This document shows positions 44,144 to 55,946 of a stretch of 64,000 nt of DNA, piece after piece (positions within the stretch are counted from its first letter, which is position 1; every line of letters starts with the position of its first letter). The notes beneath the pieces are model-generated. The model made no database searches, had not been told where the DNA came from, and was given only the letters and a program-made list of their open reading frames with translations. Source of the stretch: Pseudoalteromonas piscicida. GTDB taxonomy: Bacteria; Pseudomonadota; Gammaproteobacteria; Enterobacterales; Alteromonadaceae. The translations under genes and the position numbers were made by a program. The stretch is taken from NCBI RefSeq assembly GCF_000238315.3, contig NZ_CP011924.1, positions 1,156,501 through 1,220,500 of the forward strand. The letters are read 5' to 3'.

Positions 44144-44578
44144 CTAGCTGTCAAAGCCATTTAGCATTTTGTCACAAACCACAGGAGTTGGCCTATGATT
44201 GTCATCTACGGCAACAAAGGTAAAACTACCTGTAATTGCTAAGTGTTTATCATCTTTGTGCATTCTTTCAAGATAGATTTCAACATCAACCTTTAAGCTG
44301 GTATTACCAACATGCACTACTTTCGATACTAATTCAGCAAAAGTACCAGCAGGAATTGCCTCTTTGAAATCGACTCGGTCTGACGAAATCGTTACCAAAG
44401 GTTTGCGGCAAAAACGCGTTGCAGCAATAAAGGCAACTTCGTCCATCCAAGCAAGAGCGTCACCACCAAACAGAGTGTTATGATGGTTTGTACGGCCTGG
44501 GAATACGGTCTTTGTTACGTGTGTGATTGAGCTTTTAATACGTTGCTCAACAATGGCTTGTCTTTGTTCGTCTGTCAT
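44144..44578 (-). CDS. Acyl-CoA thioesterase (YciA-like hot-dog fold)
   Basis: The 144-residue product has the hot-dog thioesterase motif FPGRTNHHNTLFGGDALAWM followed by DEVAFIAATRFC. Its active-site Asp lies in the GGDALAWMDE segment, as in YciA and BACH enzymes. VSKVVHVGNTSLKVDVEIYL is also family-typical. It hydrolyses acyl-CoA esters in the cytosol. The start overlaps the peptidase gene's stop by four bases (ATGA), so it is coupled to it. Confidence 0.9.
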   Translation of the reverse strand: MTDEQRQAIVEQRIKSSITHVTKTVFPGRTNHHNTLFGGDALAWMDEVAFIAATRFCRKPLVTISSDRVDFKEAIPAGTFAELVSKVVHVGNTSLKVDVEIYLERMHKDDKHLAITGSFTFVAVDDNHRPTPVVCDKMLNGFDS

Positions 44579-45399
44579 TTTTTTACTGCTTTATCCGCTA
44601 GTGTATCTTTCATAAGTAGAGCCGGATCGAGTCGTTCCCCGAACCAATTAAAGCGCCAATCCAAATGCGGGCCAGTTACCCTGCCCGTCGCGCCAATTTC
44701 AGCGATTTTATCGCCTGTTTTTACCGTATCGCCAACCTTAACATCCAGTTTACTAAGGTGGATATACGTAGAGGTAATGCCGTGACCATGGTCGATAATC
44801 AAAGTGCCGCCACTGTAATAAAGATCTGGATTTGCAAACACCACCTTACCCGATACCGGCGCTAAGACCGGCTCACCCGTTTTGTTTGCGATATCTAATC
44901 CAAAATGTGGTCGTTTTGGCTCACCATTAAAATATCTTTGGCTACCATAAACACCTGAAATACGGCCCTTCGCAGGCCTGAAAACGGGGTCTTTAAAGAA
45001 TAATAAATCCGAATTGCCTTGTCTTGCTTTTGACACGGCTTGAGCTTCTTCACGTATGCGCTTTAGCACCGACTCAGGTGGCGAAACATACTTTTTCGCC
45101 ACCCCCGTGATCTTGTCTATATCGTAATCTCGTTTCGTGATCACTATCGCCTGGCGATGCTTTTGACCATCATCAGATTGCCAACTCAAGATGTGGTTAA
45201 GTTCAGCATCACGACCAAAACCAAACACGAAATAGCCACCTTTCGAGCGTTTTAATTTTGTCTCGTTTAGCTTTATCTCAGTTGCATTTTCAAGCTTGCC
45301 GACGACCAAGCCACCTTGTGTCAGGTGACCTTTTAATTCAAGCGCCTCAGCAAATAATGTGGTGCTCGCAAGCAATATGACAATTGCACGTTTAAGCAT
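44575..45399 (-). CDS. Secreted M23-family peptidase
   Basis: From ATG 45399 the product is 274 residues with a signal peptide (about 1-19, LLASTTLFAEALE). The C-terminal M23/LytM domain has HFGLDIANKTGEPVLAPVSG, DHGHGITSTYIHLSKLDVKV and GATGRVTGPHLDWRFNWFG, giving the zinc His/Asp and catalytic His. It probably cleaves peptidoglycan cross-bridges in the periplasm. The start overlaps the upstream gene by eight bases, with AAGGAG about 9 bases before it. Confidence 0.92.
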   Translation of the reverse strand: MLKRAIVILLASTTLFAEALELKGHLTQGGLVVGKLENATEIKLNETKLKRSKGGYFVFGFGRDAELNHILSWQSDDGQKHRQAIVITKRDYDIDKITGVAKKYVSPPESVLKRIREEAQAVSKARQGNSDLLFFKDPVFRPAKGRISGVYGSQRYFNGEPKRPHFGLDIANKTGEPVLAPVSGKVVFANPDLYYSGGTLIIDHGHGITSTYIHLSKLDVKVGDTVKTGDKIAEIGATGRVTGPHLDWRFNWFGERLDPALLMKDTLADKAVKK

Positions 45400-46246
45400 A
45401 CGCAATCGCTCCTTTTCCAACCCCTTCGTACGCTCTTACTTCAACCTTATCATGTGGGTTTTGCAGCTTTATTTGGCCAGCAAGATACTCCGCAATACAT
45501 TCAACTGTTGTATCACAAGGTAATATATCGCAACGTGATTTGCTGATCGCCAACTCAAAATATCCCTGCGACGAGGTATATGCGAACGCATAATCTTTAT
45601 CATGCGCGGTTACGTACTGAAGCAAACTAGGATCAATCAAGTCTTCTTCACTGCCAAGATAGATATCTTGCCATTTATCCGCCCATTGTTTTTGTAATCT
45701 AGGCATGCTGATATCATTTAGCTTCACACCAATCAATGAACGATGACCATGAATAATACGCTGACAGTTACCATCGTGTTTCTTTAAGCCATGGCTATAG
45801 TGATAATAGAAGCCAGTTGCGGCCTCTGGACGCAGTGTTATATCTAAACCTTTCACGTTTTCAGGCATATGCGGCATAATAACAGACTTAAGGTAAGCGA
45901 TTGCATTGGCTTCATTGATTTCATCCCCTTCCACTACACACACCGCTTCTTCCGGTGCATTCATGGCTAAGTGATTCCCATCAAATTGCATATCAAATTC
46001 AAACCGGCCTTCACTGTGTTTTGCATTACACGCAAGCGCGCTGGGTACCGCTAATTTGTGGTCCAGCTTTTCGTCGATAATACGCTTGATTTGCTTTTTA
46101 ACTTTTGCAAAGTCTAACACCATAGACTCTTCGTTTAGCTCACCATGCAACACAATATCGGTGATCCAGCTTTCACCTACCGCACCACGACGTGGGCAAA
46201 GGTATGAAAAATCAATTACGGTCAAAGAGTCAACAAAAAGGATCAT
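45392..46246 (-). CDS. 6-pyruvoyl-tetrahydropterin synthase-like protein with two domains
   Basis: The 284-residue product resembles two PTPS/QueD domains in tandem. The first half begins MILFVDSLTVIDFSYLCPRR and has VLDFAKVKKQIKRIIDEKLD with HKLAVP. The second half has CQRIIHGHRSLIGVKL, with the zinc-type HGH motif, and ends VEVRAYEGVGKGAIAYA. QueD enzymes act in queuosine synthesis, but this longer form may have another pterin role. It is first in an operon with the M23 peptidase and the thioesterase, whose link to it is unclear. Confidence 0.8.
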   Translation of the reverse strand: MILFVDSLTVIDFSYLCPRRGAVGESWITDIVLHGELNEESMVLDFAKVKKQIKRIIDEKLDHKLAVPSALACNAKHSEGRFEFDMQFDGNHLAMNAPEEAVCVVEGDEINEANAIAYLKSVIMPHMPENVKGLDITLRPEAATGFYYHYSHGLKKHDGNCQRIIHGHRSLIGVKLNDISMPRLQKQWADKWQDIYLGSEEDLIDPSLLQYVTAHDKDYAFAYTSSQGYFELAISKSRCDILPCDTTVECIAEYLAGQIKLQNPHDKVEVRAYEGVGKGAIAYA

Positions 46247-46429
46247 AGATCACCTAAAATAGCCTGCTAAAAAGTCATCCCCGATTATAATGATTTTCAC
46301 ATTATAAATCACCCCCAATTGGAACTGATTTGCATTTAATCTCTTCAATTTTTTGAAATTTAATCAAATAGACATATCTTTAGCGCAAAATTTACAAGTC
46401 TCCGTACGCTTTTTAACTGTTCGGAGTTG

Positions 46430-46453
46430 TTTAGCGTACATCTGTACGCTAAA
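46430..46453. promoter_or_regulatory. FabR-type operator upstream of fabA
   Basis: TTTAGCGTACA and TGTACGCTAAA form a perfect 11-2-11 palindrome ending 33 bases before the fabA start. Its core AGCGTACA..TGTACGCT agrees with the FabR operator described for E. coli fabA and fabB, as recalled. A further half site, CGTACGCTTTT, lies at about 46404-46414. Confidence 0.8.
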
Positions 46454-46486
46454 GTAGCGTCAATTTGCAAGTTAAGAAGAAGATTT

Positions 46487-47002
46487 ATGGAACCGAAGAA
46501 CAGCTATACAAAAGAAGAACTTATTTTATGTGGTCGTGGAGAAATGTTTGGTGAAGGCAACTGCCGCCTACCTAGCGACAACATGCTAATGATGGATCGC
46601 ATCGTTCAGATTAATGATGACGGTGGTGAGCATGGTAAAGGTCAAATTATTGCTGAACTCGACATCAACCCTGATCTGTGGTTCTTCGACTGCCACTTCA
46701 AAGGTGATCCAGTAATGCCCGGCTGTTTAGGTTTGGATGCGATGTGGCAATTGGTAGGCTTCTTCCTTGGTTGGTCTGGTGGTCCTGGTCTTGGTCGTGC
46801 ACTCGGTGTGGGCGAAGTGAAGTTTACGGGTCAAATCTTACCGACTGCTAAAAAAGTAACTTATCGCATTGAAATGAAGCGCGTTATCAAACGTAAGCTA
46901 TTTATGGGTCTAGCAGATGGTATCGTCGAAGTTGATGGTCGCGTGATCTATGAAGCAAAAGATTTGAAAGTAGGTCTTTTCCAAGATACCAGCGCATTTT
47001 AA
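46487..47002 (+). CDS. fabA: 3-hydroxydecanoyl-ACP dehydratase/isomerase FabA
   Basis: FabA dehydrates 3-hydroxydecanoyl-ACP and isomerises the product to start unsaturated fatty acid synthesis. The 171-residue product starts [12 protein letters not shown] and shows the hot-dog active site: [20 protein letters not shown], with the catalytic His and Asp of FabA. The start at 46487 gives the canonical N-terminus; the longer frame opening at 46427 would run through the operator. It is monocistronic, with a terminator at 47041-47062. Confidence 0.97.
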   Translation: MEPKNSYTKEELILCGRGEMFGEGNCRLPSDNMLMMDRIVQINDDGGEHGKGQIIAELDINPDLWFFDCHFKGDPVMPGCLGLDAMWQLVGFFLGWSGGPGLGRALGVGEVKFTGQILPTAKKVTYRIEMKRVIKRKLFMGLADGIVEVDGRVIYEAKDLKVGLFQDTSAF

Positions 47003-47040
47003 CTTTTTCGCTGTTATCGTTTTATAGCTTTAAAAACACA

Positions 47041-47062
47041 CAAAGCCCCATCTGGGGCTTTG
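47041..47062. terminator. Bidirectional terminator between fabA and rmf
   Basis: CAAAGCCCCA and TGGGGCTTTG form a 10-bp perfect stem with a two-base centre, between convergent fabA and rmf. The T-runs are short (three bases), so termination strength is moderate. Confidence 0.75.
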
Positions 47063-47080
47063 CTCTCCTAAAATTCGGTA

Positions 47081-47251
47081 TCAGGTTTTAAAGATGTTGC
47101 GATTATCCATCGCTTCTCGCCATCCGCCTAACCATTCTGATCTGTGTTCTACTTGTTGATAGGGACAATTTTCTTTCGACCGACCGGCTAATCCTGCCTT
47201 AAATCCTTGTGAATGTGCTCTTTCTAAACGGTCTCTTTTCTGTCTCTTCAT
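47081..47251 (-). CDS. rmf: Ribosome modulation factor RMF
   Basis: RMF converts 70S ribosomes to inactive 100S dimers in stationary phase. The 56-residue product begins MKRQKRDRLERAHSQGFKAG and continues LAGRSKENCPYQ and WLGGWREAMDNR, closely following E. coli RMF. The true start is ATG 47251, with GAGG about 9 bases upstream; a much longer frame running into the 5' region is rejected. It is monocistronic and convergent with fabA. Confidence 0.97.
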   Translation of the reverse strand: MKRQKRDRLERAHSQGFKAGLAGRSKENCPYQQVEHRSEWLGGWREAMDNRNIFKT

Positions 47252-47336
47252 AGGTAATATCCTCACCTTTTTCTCGATCAGCATTAGCGTTTCTAATACT
47301 GTGTAGTTCAAACTTAAGCGAACGTCATTCAAAACG

Positions 47337-47364
47337 AAGATAGTGACTTGCGATATAATGACAA
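47337..47364 (-). promoter_or_regulatory. Possible promoter of rmf
   Basis: On the minus strand TTGTCA (47359-47364) and TATCTT (47337-47342) are spaced by 16 bases. This would give an rmf leader of about 80 bases. Other AT-rich hexamers nearby could serve instead. Confidence 0.4.
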
Positions 47365-47657
47365 TTCGTACTAACAATTTAAATTAAAGATTTTATTGAG
47401 AAAAGTTAAACACGAGCGACATCGTATTTCATACAGATGTGCTACTTACCGATGAGATTTGGCCAAACCCATACCTTCAATAAATCACATCTCAGCGAGT
47501 CATGCAATGATCAGAAATGTAATTCTTGTACAGCTGAGCACAAAAAGCATAATTATTTTAATTTTATATAGATACCTAGATATTCAAGACGTAAATTATT
47601 GGTTGATGATCTTGTTTTTCTATATTTCTCTGTAAAAAAACATTCATAATATAGTAA

Positions 47658-47689
47658 TAAAAAGAGACTGGACGAATCCAACCTCTTTT
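47658..47689 (-). terminator. Terminator of the serS operon
   Basis: On the minus strand AAAAGAGGTTGGA pairs with TCCAGTCTCTTTT around a TTCG tetraloop, 13 pairs including two G-T. A T-run follows. It lies about 50 bases after the serS stop. Confidence 0.85.
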
Positions 47690-47739
47690 CAATAACTTGA
47701 GTTTTTAAATCGAGCAAAGCTCAATTAAGCAGTACTGTC

Positions 47740-49423
<1,684 letters not shown>

Positions 49424-49425
49424 CG

Positions 49426-50766
49426 CTACTTGTACCTCTTGGTGCTACTTTGCGCATTTTGCGTCTGTAGATAGTTAAGCTTGTCAGCGATTTGTTTCTC
49501 AAGTCCCCTGTCTGTGGGTTGATAATATTGTCGCTCTTGAATGGCTTCAGGGAAGTAATTTTCTCCAGCAGCAAACGCGCCGGGTTCATTATGTGCGTAA
49601 CGGTATTCTTCGCCAAAACCCAACTCTTTCATTAGTTTTGTCGGTGCATTTCTGAGATGTTCTGGTACGGGGTAATTTGGATCACTAGCAGCATCGCGTT
49701 TAGCTTGATTGAACGCCATGTAGACCGCGTTACTTTTTGGCGCACTCGCGAGATAAAGCGTTGCCTGTGCTATTGCACGCTCTCCTTCGCTTGGCCCAAC
49801 ACGATGAGATATATCCCAAGCATTTAACGCAACTTGCATCGCTCTTGGGTCTGCATTGCCGATATCTTCAGTGGCGATCGCCAGCAATCGCCGTGCAACA
49901 TAGAGCGGATCGCCACCGCCTGCTAATATTTTGCAATACCAATAAAGTGCCGCATCTGGTGCGCTGCCGCGAACTGACTTATGAAACGCTGAGATTAGGT
50001 CATAGTATAAGTCGCCCTTATTGTCATAACTTGATAATTGGCTGGGCAACACTTGTTTTAGTACAAGTTCATTCACCAAATGAGTGTTTGAGTTTGGCTC
50101 AAAACTTAAGTCAACAGCCTGCTCCAGCAGATTAAGCGCCTTTCTCGCATCTCCCGAAGCTGCTTTGGCGATGAGTTCAAGTGCGCTGTCATCAATGGTG
50201 ATAGCTAATTTCGACAGCTGTTCATCGCGTGACAACGCATCTTTGAGTACTTGACCTAATTCATCCTCTGCAAGCGATTGTAAAGTATAGACGCGCGCGC
50301 GAGACAAGATCGCGTTATTCAGTGCAAAAGAAGGATTTTCAGTGGTCGCACCAATAAAAATAAAGGTGCCGTCTTCAATATGAGGTAAAAATCCGTCTTG
50401 CTGGGATTTATTAAAGCGATGTACTTCGTCAACAAATAACAGCGTACGTCTGCCAAACTGAGCTAATCGATTTTTAGCATCGACGACCGCTTCACGAATC
50501 TCTTTAATTCCCGCGCTAACAGCGGAAAGTTTGATAAGCTCTGCATCCGCATAGTTGGCTATGATCTCAGCAAGGGTGGTTTTACCCACTCCGGGTGGCC
50601 CCCAAAGGATCAGGCTATGACAGCGTCCAGATTCAATCGCACGATAAAGTACAGATCCTTTAGACAAAATATGGCTCTGCCCAACATAATGCTCTAACGA
50701 GGTTGGCCGCATTCTTGCGGCCAACGGTCGTACATCAGGTGTAAAATCAAACCCTAAACTAGTCAC
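49426..50766 (-). CDS. rarA: Replication-associated recombination protein A (RarA/MgsA)
   Basis: RarA is an AAA+ clamp-loader-like ATPase acting at stalled replication forks. The 446-residue product has [19 protein letters not shown] (Walker A), [17 protein letters not shown] (Walker B) and [20 protein letters not shown] (sensor 1 region). The C-terminal tetramerisation domain ends with [20 protein letters not shown]. Its start overlaps the lolA end by eight bases, suggesting coupling. Confidence 0.95.
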   Translation of the reverse strand: MTSLGFDFTPDVRPLAARMRPTSLEHYVGQSHILSKGSVLYRAIESGRCHSLILWGPPGVGKTTLAEIIANYADAELIKLSAVSAGIKEIREAVVDAKNRLAQFGRRTLLFVDEVHRFNKSQQDGFLPHIEDGTFIFIGATTENPSFALNNAILSRARVYTLQSLAEDELGQVLKDALSRDEQLSKLAITIDDSALELIAKAASGDARKALNLLEQAVDLSFEPNSNTHLVNELVLKQVLPSQLSSYDNKGDLYYDLISAFHKSVRGSAPDAALYWYCKILAGGGDPLYVARRLLAIATEDIGNADPRAMQVALNAWDISHRVGPSEGERAIAQATLYLASAPKSNAVYMAFNQAKRDAASDPNYPVPEHLRNAPTKLMKELGFGEEYRYAHNEPGAFAAGENYFPEAIQERQYYQPTDRGLEKQIADKLNYLQTQNAQSSTKRYK

Positions 50767-51397
50767 TGCCTCTTTGGTCGTCTACGACCACTCCTTGTGG
50801 AATAGTAAACTCAAACAAACTCTCTTTTACTGGTGCATTGACTTTGCTTTCCTTAAAGCTAAACGTAGAGACTTGACCAGAAATATCGTTCACTTTCAAT
50901 AGTGCCAAGCCATCGTTTTTGTCATCAAAACGCAGTGTCAGTTGCTCTACCTGCGAGTCTACTTTGTTTTTAGGCGTGATCAGATATTCTTGACCGTTAA
51001 GTGCTACGTCGTACTTCAACCATTGGCTGTCCTCTTGGGTCGTAAGTAGCACAAACGGCGTGGTATCAATAAGTTTAGTCGTATCGAGGATAGTCACTTG
51101 CTCAGCAAACGTATCGTAGTAATAGGTTGTAGCTCCGCTTGATACAAATAAAGTGTCATCCGGCATCTCTTGTTGCCAGCGGATTTTTAGTGGCTGGGCT
51201 AAGGTTATCGCCCCTTCGCCGGTTTGCAACTCATTGCCTTCTTGATCTTTAACGATTTGCTCAAACTTACCTTGAAAACTGGTTAATTCAGCCAGTCTTC
51301 CTTTTAGACTTTGCATCGCAGCCTCATCAGCCCACACAGGCTGAATAAAGAGGTTTGATAATACCGTTAGCAACGCAATTTGCTTAAATTTTTTCAT
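50759..51397 (-). CDS. lolA: Outer-membrane lipoprotein carrier protein LolA
   Basis: LolA ferries lipoproteins across the periplasm from LolCDE to LolB. The 212-residue product has a signal peptide (~1-23, [10 protein letters not shown]). The LolA fold shows [37 protein letters not shown] and [12 protein letters not shown]. Length is normal. It starts on the last base of the ftsK stop (TAATG), and rarA overlaps its end. Confidence 0.95.
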   Translation of the reverse strand: MKKFKQIALLTVLSNLFIQPVWADEAAMQSLKGRLAELTSFQGKFEQIVKDQEGNELQTGEGAITLAQPLKIRWQQEMPDDTLFVSSGATTYYYDTFAEQVTILDTTKLIDTTPFVLLTTQEDSQWLKYDVALNGQEYLITPKNKVDSQVEQLTLRFDDKNDGLALLKVNDISGQVSTFSFKESKVNAPVKESLFEFTIPQGVVVDDQRGSD

Positions 51398-54006
51398 TAA
51401 TTGGCTCCACCTTTTACCAATACATCTCGTGCACCATTATGACCAGGAGCACTTACCACCCCAGACATTTCCATCTGCTCAACTAATCGAGCTGCACGGT
51501 TATAACCAACCCTTAACTTACGTTGTACACTCGAAACAGACACTTTGCCTGTTTCAATAACAAACCCAACGGCTTCATCGTAAAGTGGATCAGACTCCTC
51601 ATCCCCACCTTCCGGTGCTTCGCCAGGTAGTAAAATATCCTCGGTTGCTTCACCGCATAGAATTTCTTCGACGTAGTTTGGTTTGCCTCTTGCTTTCCAG
51701 TCACTCACTACGGCATGTACTTCATGATCGTCAACAAACGCGCCATGTACACGAACCGGAACACTCGTTCCAGGCGGCAGATAGAGCATGTCACCCATAC
51801 CCAGCAGGTTTTCTGCACCTTGCTGGTCTAAGATTGTACGCGAATCAATCTTACTTGATACTTGGAACGCCATTCGCGTTGGTATATTCGCTTTGATCAA
51901 ACCCGTGATAACATCCACTGATGGGCGCTGTGTTGCCAGCACTAAGTGTATGCCTGCCGCTCGCGCTTTTTGCGCAATACGTGCTATTAACTCTTCTACT
52001 TTTTTACCAACAATCATCATCATGTCGGCAAATTCGTCTATAACGACCACGATACTCGGTAATTTATCTAGCTCCTGTGGTTCATCCGCCATACCATCTG
52101 TATCTTTAAAGAGTGGATCTAAAATTGGATGACCCGCTTCTTTAGCGTCTTTAATCTTTTGATTGTAACCTTTGAGGTTACGAACACCGAGTGCCGACAT
52201 CAGCTTATAACGGCGTTCCATTTCCCCCACACACCAGCGTAGCGCGTTTGCTGCCTCTTTCATATCGGTAACCACTTCGCATAATAAATGTGGGATACCT
52301 TCGTAAACTGAAAGCTCAAGCATTTTCGGATCTATCATGATCATTCGCACATCTTCTGGCGGCGACTTATATAACAAGCTTAAGATCATGACATTAACGC
52401 CCACTGACTTACCAGAACCAGTGGTACCGGCCACCAGCAGGTGAGGCATTTTACCTAAATCAGCAACAACTGGTTGGCCCGCGATATCTTTACCAAGTAC
52501 CATGGTCAAAGGTGATGGGTTTTGTTCAAACTTAGGGGCACCTATCACTTCAGACAAACGTACGATTTCACGGTGTTTGTTAGGTAGCTCTAAACCCACA
52601 TACGTTTTGCCTGGGATAACCTCAACTACACGCACACTGACTGCAGATAATGAACGCGCTAAGTCTTTTGCTAAACCTGTGATCTTAGCCACTTTAATGC
52701 CCGGTGCGAGATCTAACTCAAAACGCGTAACGACAGGGCCAGGATAGACACCAACTACCTGCGCCTGGACATTGAAGTCTAATAGTTTAGTTTCAACTAA
52801 CCGCGAGACCTGATCTAACTCTTCTTGCGAAATTGGATTTTTAGCCTTGTCAGGTCTATCCAAGAGATCTAATGAAGGCAATGGATCCGCAGGTGGCTGA
52901 GCTTCTAGAAGCGCTTCAAATTGCTCTTTGGCGCTTGGTGGAGGCTGATAACCATTGGCCGCCTTTTCAGGTGCTTTAGGCTTAAGAGGCCTTGCCGGAG
53001 AAACCACTTTGGTTTCGTGCACTGGCGCTTCATCCAAGGCATTTAAAGCCGCGACAGTATCTAGTGGCTCATCCTCTATCGCGGAAAAGTTGATTTCTTG
53101 CTCTAGAATATCATCTAGCTCATCGAACACCGACGGCTCTTTCTTCTCTTGTAGATCAGAGTGCGGTGCAGACGAAGTTTGAGGTGTAGATTCAGTGTTA
53201 GTTTTGCGGAACAATTTATCTTTTAATTTACCAAGTCCACTGGGTTCTTCTTCAGCATCGAAATCTATATTAATTTCAGTATCGGTTTGCTGCTGGAGAG
53301 CCTGCTCATGATCATCGTTTCGCTGAGTAGCTATTATTGGTGCCTCACTTTCTACTCTATCCGTTTTGGTGCTAGCGCCCTCAGATTTCTGTGAAACTGA
53401 CTGCGTTTGCTCTACATTGCGCTCTGCTGTCAGTCTATCGCGTACCCATCTAAAGCCGGCGAGTACCTTTTCACCTAAATAATCAACGAATTCAACCCAA
53501 GATACACCGGTAAGTAGTGTCATTCCTGCAAAGAAAAAACACAGTAACAGTATAGAAGTGCCGGTAAAGTTAAAAGCAGGCATCATTGCACCAGCAACCA
53601 CATCCCCTACTACCCCACCAGATGAGAAATTATAGATATCATCGAAGTTGATGCTGCTGATTGCACTCGCAGAGGTAATAAACAGTGTCGCGCCAATAAG
53701 GCGTAAACCTAGCGTGGTGTAATCTAGTTGCAGAAGCTTATGTGGTTTTTTAAACAGTAAATAGCCAAGAAACTGCAGCGCCGCTGGTATCAAAAACGCC
53801 AGCCAACCGAAACTCAGCAGCATAATGTCTGCCAGCCAAGCTCCGGCAGCACCAGTTATATTGTTTACTTTTACGTACTCACCGGATTGAGTCCAAGCAG
53901 GATCGGCTGGGTCGAAACTTATCAACGCACACAACATAAATATTGCTGCAGCCGTGCTTACAATCAAACCTGTCTCTAAGAGGCGTTGCACACCATTTAA
54001 GCGCAT
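51397..54006 (-). CDS. ftsK: DNA translocase FtsK
   Basis: FtsK links division with chromosome segregation by pumping DNA towards dif. The product from ATG 54006 is 869 residues. About four N-terminal membrane segments (~10-180) are followed by a charged and proline-rich linker (~195-400). The RecA-like motor has [20 protein letters not shown] and [12 protein letters not shown]. The C-terminal gamma winged helix has [20 protein letters not shown] for KOPS reading. AAGG precedes the start. An upstream TTG frame is possible but weaker. A LexA-like box lies upstream. Confidence 0.96.
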   Translation of the reverse strand: MRLNGVQRLLETGLIVSTAAAIFMLCALISFDPADPAWTQSGEYVKVNNITGAAGAWLADIMLLSFGWLAFLIPAALQFLGYLLFKKPHKLLQLDYTTLGLRLIGATLFITSASAISSINFDDIYNFSSGGVVGDVVAGAMMPAFNFTGTSILLLCFFFAGMTLLTGVSWVEFVDYLGEKVLAGFRWVRDRLTAERNVEQTQSVSQKSEGASTKTDRVESEAPIIATQRNDDHEQALQQQTDTEINIDFDAEEEPSGLGKLKDKLFRKTNTESTPQTSSAPHSDLQEKKEPSVFDELDDILEQEINFSAIEDEPLDTVAALNALDEAPVHETKVVSPARPLKPKAPEKAANGYQPPPSAKEQFEALLEAQPPADPLPSLDLLDRPDKAKNPISQEELDQVSRLVETKLLDFNVQAQVVGVYPGPVVTRFELDLAPGIKVAKITGLAKDLARSLSAVSVRVVEVIPGKTYVGLELPNKHREIVRLSEVIGAPKFEQNPSPLTMVLGKDIAGQPVVADLGKMPHLLVAGTTGSGKSVGVNVMILSLLYKSPPEDVRMIMIDPKMLELSVYEGIPHLLCEVVTDMKEAANALRWCVGEMERRYKLMSALGVRNLKGYNQKIKDAKEAGHPILDPLFKDTDGMADEPQELDKLPSIVVVIDEFADMMMIVGKKVEELIARIAQKARAAGIHLVLATQRPSVDVITGLIKANIPTRMAFQVSSKIDSRTILDQQGAENLLGMGDMLYLPPGTSVPVRVHGAFVDDHEVHAVVSDWKARGKPNYVEEILCGEATEDILLPGEAPEGGDEESDPLYDEAVGFVIETGKVSVSSVQRKLRVGYNRAARLVEQMEMSGVVSAPGHNGARDVLVKGGAN

Positions 54007-54088
54007 TGTAATTAAACCTTTTTTCTGTTTCTTTTCTGGACTATAAAAGCCCAAAACGTCAGCAAATTAGTGATTTGCGTTAGTATTG

Positions 54089-54104
54089 CTGTATATACTT
54101 ACAC
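54089..54104 (-). promoter_or_regulatory. LexA-like box upstream of ftsK
   Basis: CTGTATATACTTACAC matches the CTGT-N8-ACAG SOS operator with one mismatch in the last position and an AT-rich centre. It lies 83 bases before the ftsK start, in the lrp-ftsK gap. E. coli ftsK has an SOS promoter, which makes a real site plausible. Confidence 0.55.
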
Positions 54105-54120
54105 CTTACCAAGAAATACC

Positions 54121-54600
54121 TCAAGGTGCACAAGGTTTTATTACTTCTCCTTCTTCTCCTTTTACTTCTTCCATGACCACAAAAGTGCGACTTTCACTGA
54201 TGTTTGGCAGTTTAAGTAAAATTTCTCCTAAAACTCCTCGATATTCAGACATGTCGGTCACTCGTGTTTTCAATAAATAGTCGAAACTACCGGACACAAG
54301 GTGACATTCAATAATTTCGTCATGCTGCTTTACTGCTTGATTAAATCTATCGAACACATCAGGCGAGTTTTTATTCACTGTCACTTCAACAAACACTAAA
54401 AGTCCCTGCCCTAGCTTAGCAGGATCGACTACGGCTTTATAACCTCGAATAAATCCTTCTCGCTCCAGCTTTTTAACGCGCTCCAAGCAAGGCGTAGCGC
54501 TCAATCCTATACGTTTGGCTAATTCTACGTTGGAAATTCTGCCATCTTTCTGAAGTTCGACTAAAATCTTTCTGTCGATCCTGTCTAGTTGTTGATACAT
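54121..54600 (-). CDS. lrp: Leucine-responsive regulatory protein Lrp
   Basis: Lrp is a global regulator responding to leucine and alanine. The 159-residue product has the AsnC-type helix-turn-helix (LDRIDRKILVELQKDGRISN, then VELAKRIGLSATPCLERVKK). The RAM ligand-binding domain has GLLVFVEVTVNKNSPDVFDR and IIECHLVSGSFDYLLKTRVT. It is transcribed away from ald, suggesting direct control of alanine catabolism. It precedes ftsK as in E. coli. Confidence 0.94.
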   Translation of the reverse strand: MYQQLDRIDRKILVELQKDGRISNVELAKRIGLSATPCLERVKKLEREGFIRGYKAVVDPAKLGQGLLVFVEVTVNKNSPDVFDRFNQAVKQHDEIIECHLVSGSFDYLLKTRVTDMSEYRGVLGEILLKLPNISESRTFVVMEEVKGEEGEVIKPCAP

Positions 54601-54617
54601 AGTGTAGTTTTTTATCC

Positions 54618-54638
54618 TGAATGATTCATTAATTCAGA
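54618..54638. promoter_or_regulatory. Possible Lrp-binding palindromes between lrp and ald
   Basis: TGAATGATTCA is a perfect 5-1-5 palindrome, and CTGAAT (54618-54623) is mirrored by ATTCAG (54633-54638). AT-rich inverted repeats of this size are typical of AsnC/Lrp operators. They lie just upstream of the lrp start. Confidence 0.45.
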
Positions 54639-54669
54639 GTATATCACTACATTGAAATATTAAAACAGT

Positions 54670-54698
54670 GAGACACACTGGCTATAGGTAAATATAAT
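54670..54698 (+). promoter_or_regulatory. Promoter of ald
   Basis: TATAAT (54693-54698) is a consensus -10 box. GAGACA (54670-54675) matches the -35 consensus at four of six positions with a 17-base spacer. Transcription would begin about 35 bases before ald. Confidence 0.65.
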
Positions 54699-54739
54699 AG
54701 TCAAAAATTTTACCCCGTTCTTATTTTGAGGCGAATATT

Positions 54740-55861
54740 ATGATTATTGGTGTACCTAAAGAGATAAAAAACCACGAATACCGCGTTGGTATGGTTCCTG
54801 CGAGCGTTCGTGAACTAATCAATCACGGTCACGAAGTCGTTGTTGAAACAAATGCTGGTATCGGCATTGGTTTTACTGACGAAGATTATGTTCAAGTTGG
54901 TGCTAAAGTTTTAGACACAGCGGCAGAAGTTTTTGCTACTGCTGATATGATTGTTAAAGTAAAAGAGCCTCAAGCTGTTGAGCGCGCAATGCTACGTGAA
55001 GATCAAATCCTATTTACTTACCTTCACCTAGCACCAGACCTTCCACAAACAGAAGATCTAATCAAGAGCGGTGCTATCTGTATCGCATACGAAACGGTAA
55101 CTGATGCGCGTGGTGGTCTTCCACTGCTAGCGCCAATGTCAGAAGTTGCTGGTCGTATGTCAATTCAAGCTGGTGCTCAAGCGCTTGAAAAGTCGCGTGA
55201 AGGCCGTGGTATGCTGCTAGGTGGTGTACCTGGTGTTGAACCAGCTAAAGTCGTTGTGATCGGTGGTGGTATGGTTGGACGTAACGCAGCGCAAATGGCT
55301 GTTGGTCTAGGCGCAGACGTTACTATCCTTGACCGTAGCATCGACGTACTACGTTCACTAAATGCACAGTTTGGTAGCCAAGCTAAAGTTATCTACTCAA
55401 CGGCTGATGCACTTGAAAAGCACGTACTAGAAGCAGATCTTGTGATCGGCGGCGTACTAATTCCTGGTGCAGCGGCGCCTAAGCTTGTAACTGCAGAACA
55501 CATCAAAGCGATGAAGCCAGGTGCTGCCATTGTTGACGTTGCTATAGACCAAGGTGGTTGTATCGCGACTTCTAAAGCGACTACACACGCAGAACCAACA
55601 TACATTGTTGATGACGTAGTTCACTACTGTGTAGCTAACATGCCTGGTGCTGTACCACGTACTTCAACGTTTGCACTTAACAATGCAACGCTTCCGTACA
55701 TCATCAAGCTTGCAAACTTAGGCTACAAACAAGCGCTATTAAATGACAAACACTTCATGGACGGCTTAAACGTTCTGAAAGGTCAAGTAACGTGTAAAGA
55801 AGTGGCAGAAGGCTTCAACATGGAATATGTTGACCCGCGTGCTGCACTAGAAAATGCTTAA
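54740..55861 (+). CDS. ald: Alanine dehydrogenase
   Basis: Ald interconverts L-alanine and pyruvate with NAD and ammonia. The 373-residue product begins [20 protein letters not shown] and has [17 protein letters not shown], with the dinucleotide loop [19 protein letters not shown]. It ends near [20 protein letters not shown], all characteristic. Codons are dominated by preferred ones, suggesting strong expression. TTGAGG about 9 bases before the ATG is the ribosome site. It is divergent from lrp and closed by a terminator. Confidence 0.96.
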   Translation: MIIGVPKEIKNHEYRVGMVPASVRELINHGHEVVVETNAGIGIGFTDEDYVQVGAKVLDTAAEVFATADMIVKVKEPQAVERAMLREDQILFTYLHLAPDLPQTEDLIKSGAICIAYETVTDARGGLPLLAPMSEVAGRMSIQAGAQALEKSREGRGMLLGGVPGVEPAKVVVIGGGMVGRNAAQMAVGLGADVTILDRSIDVLRSLNAQFGSQAKVIYSTADALEKHVLEADLVIGGVLIPGAAAPKLVTAEHIKAMKPGAAIVDVAIDQGGCIATSKATTHAEPTYIVDDVVHYCVANMPGAVPRTSTFALNNATLPYIIKLANLGYKQALLNDKHFMDGLNVLKGQVTCKEVAEGFNMEYVDPRAALENA

Positions 55862-55878
55862 TTTTGAATTTAAGTAGT

Positions 55879-55906
55879 AAAAAGGGCTTCAATTGAAGCC
55901 CTTTTT
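55879..55906. terminator. Terminator of ald
   Basis: AAAAAGGGCTTC and GAAGCCCTTTTT form a 12-bp perfect stem with loop AATT and T-runs on both strands, so it can serve both convergent genes. Confidence 0.9.
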
Positions 55907-55946
55907 GTTTGCTGTTATACCAATTCGCTTAAAACACTAATTGGTA

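Larger units (their letters stand above)
47252..47739. other. 488-base intergenic region between rmf and serS
   Basis: Both flanking genes lie on the minus strand. The region holds the rmf leader and promoter candidate (47337-47364) and the serS terminator (47658-47689). The middle (47400-47650) is AT-rich, and no gene or RNA was seen in it. Confidence 0.6.

Noticed and set aside
46247..46426. Possible second gene or small RNA upstream of fabA
   Set aside because: The stretch is AT-rich with no reading frame and no stable hairpin apart from the FabR-type palindrome further on.
47400..47650. Possible short gene between rmf and serS
   Set aside because: No frame with a plausible start and ribosome site was found; the DNA is AT-rich and looks non-coding.
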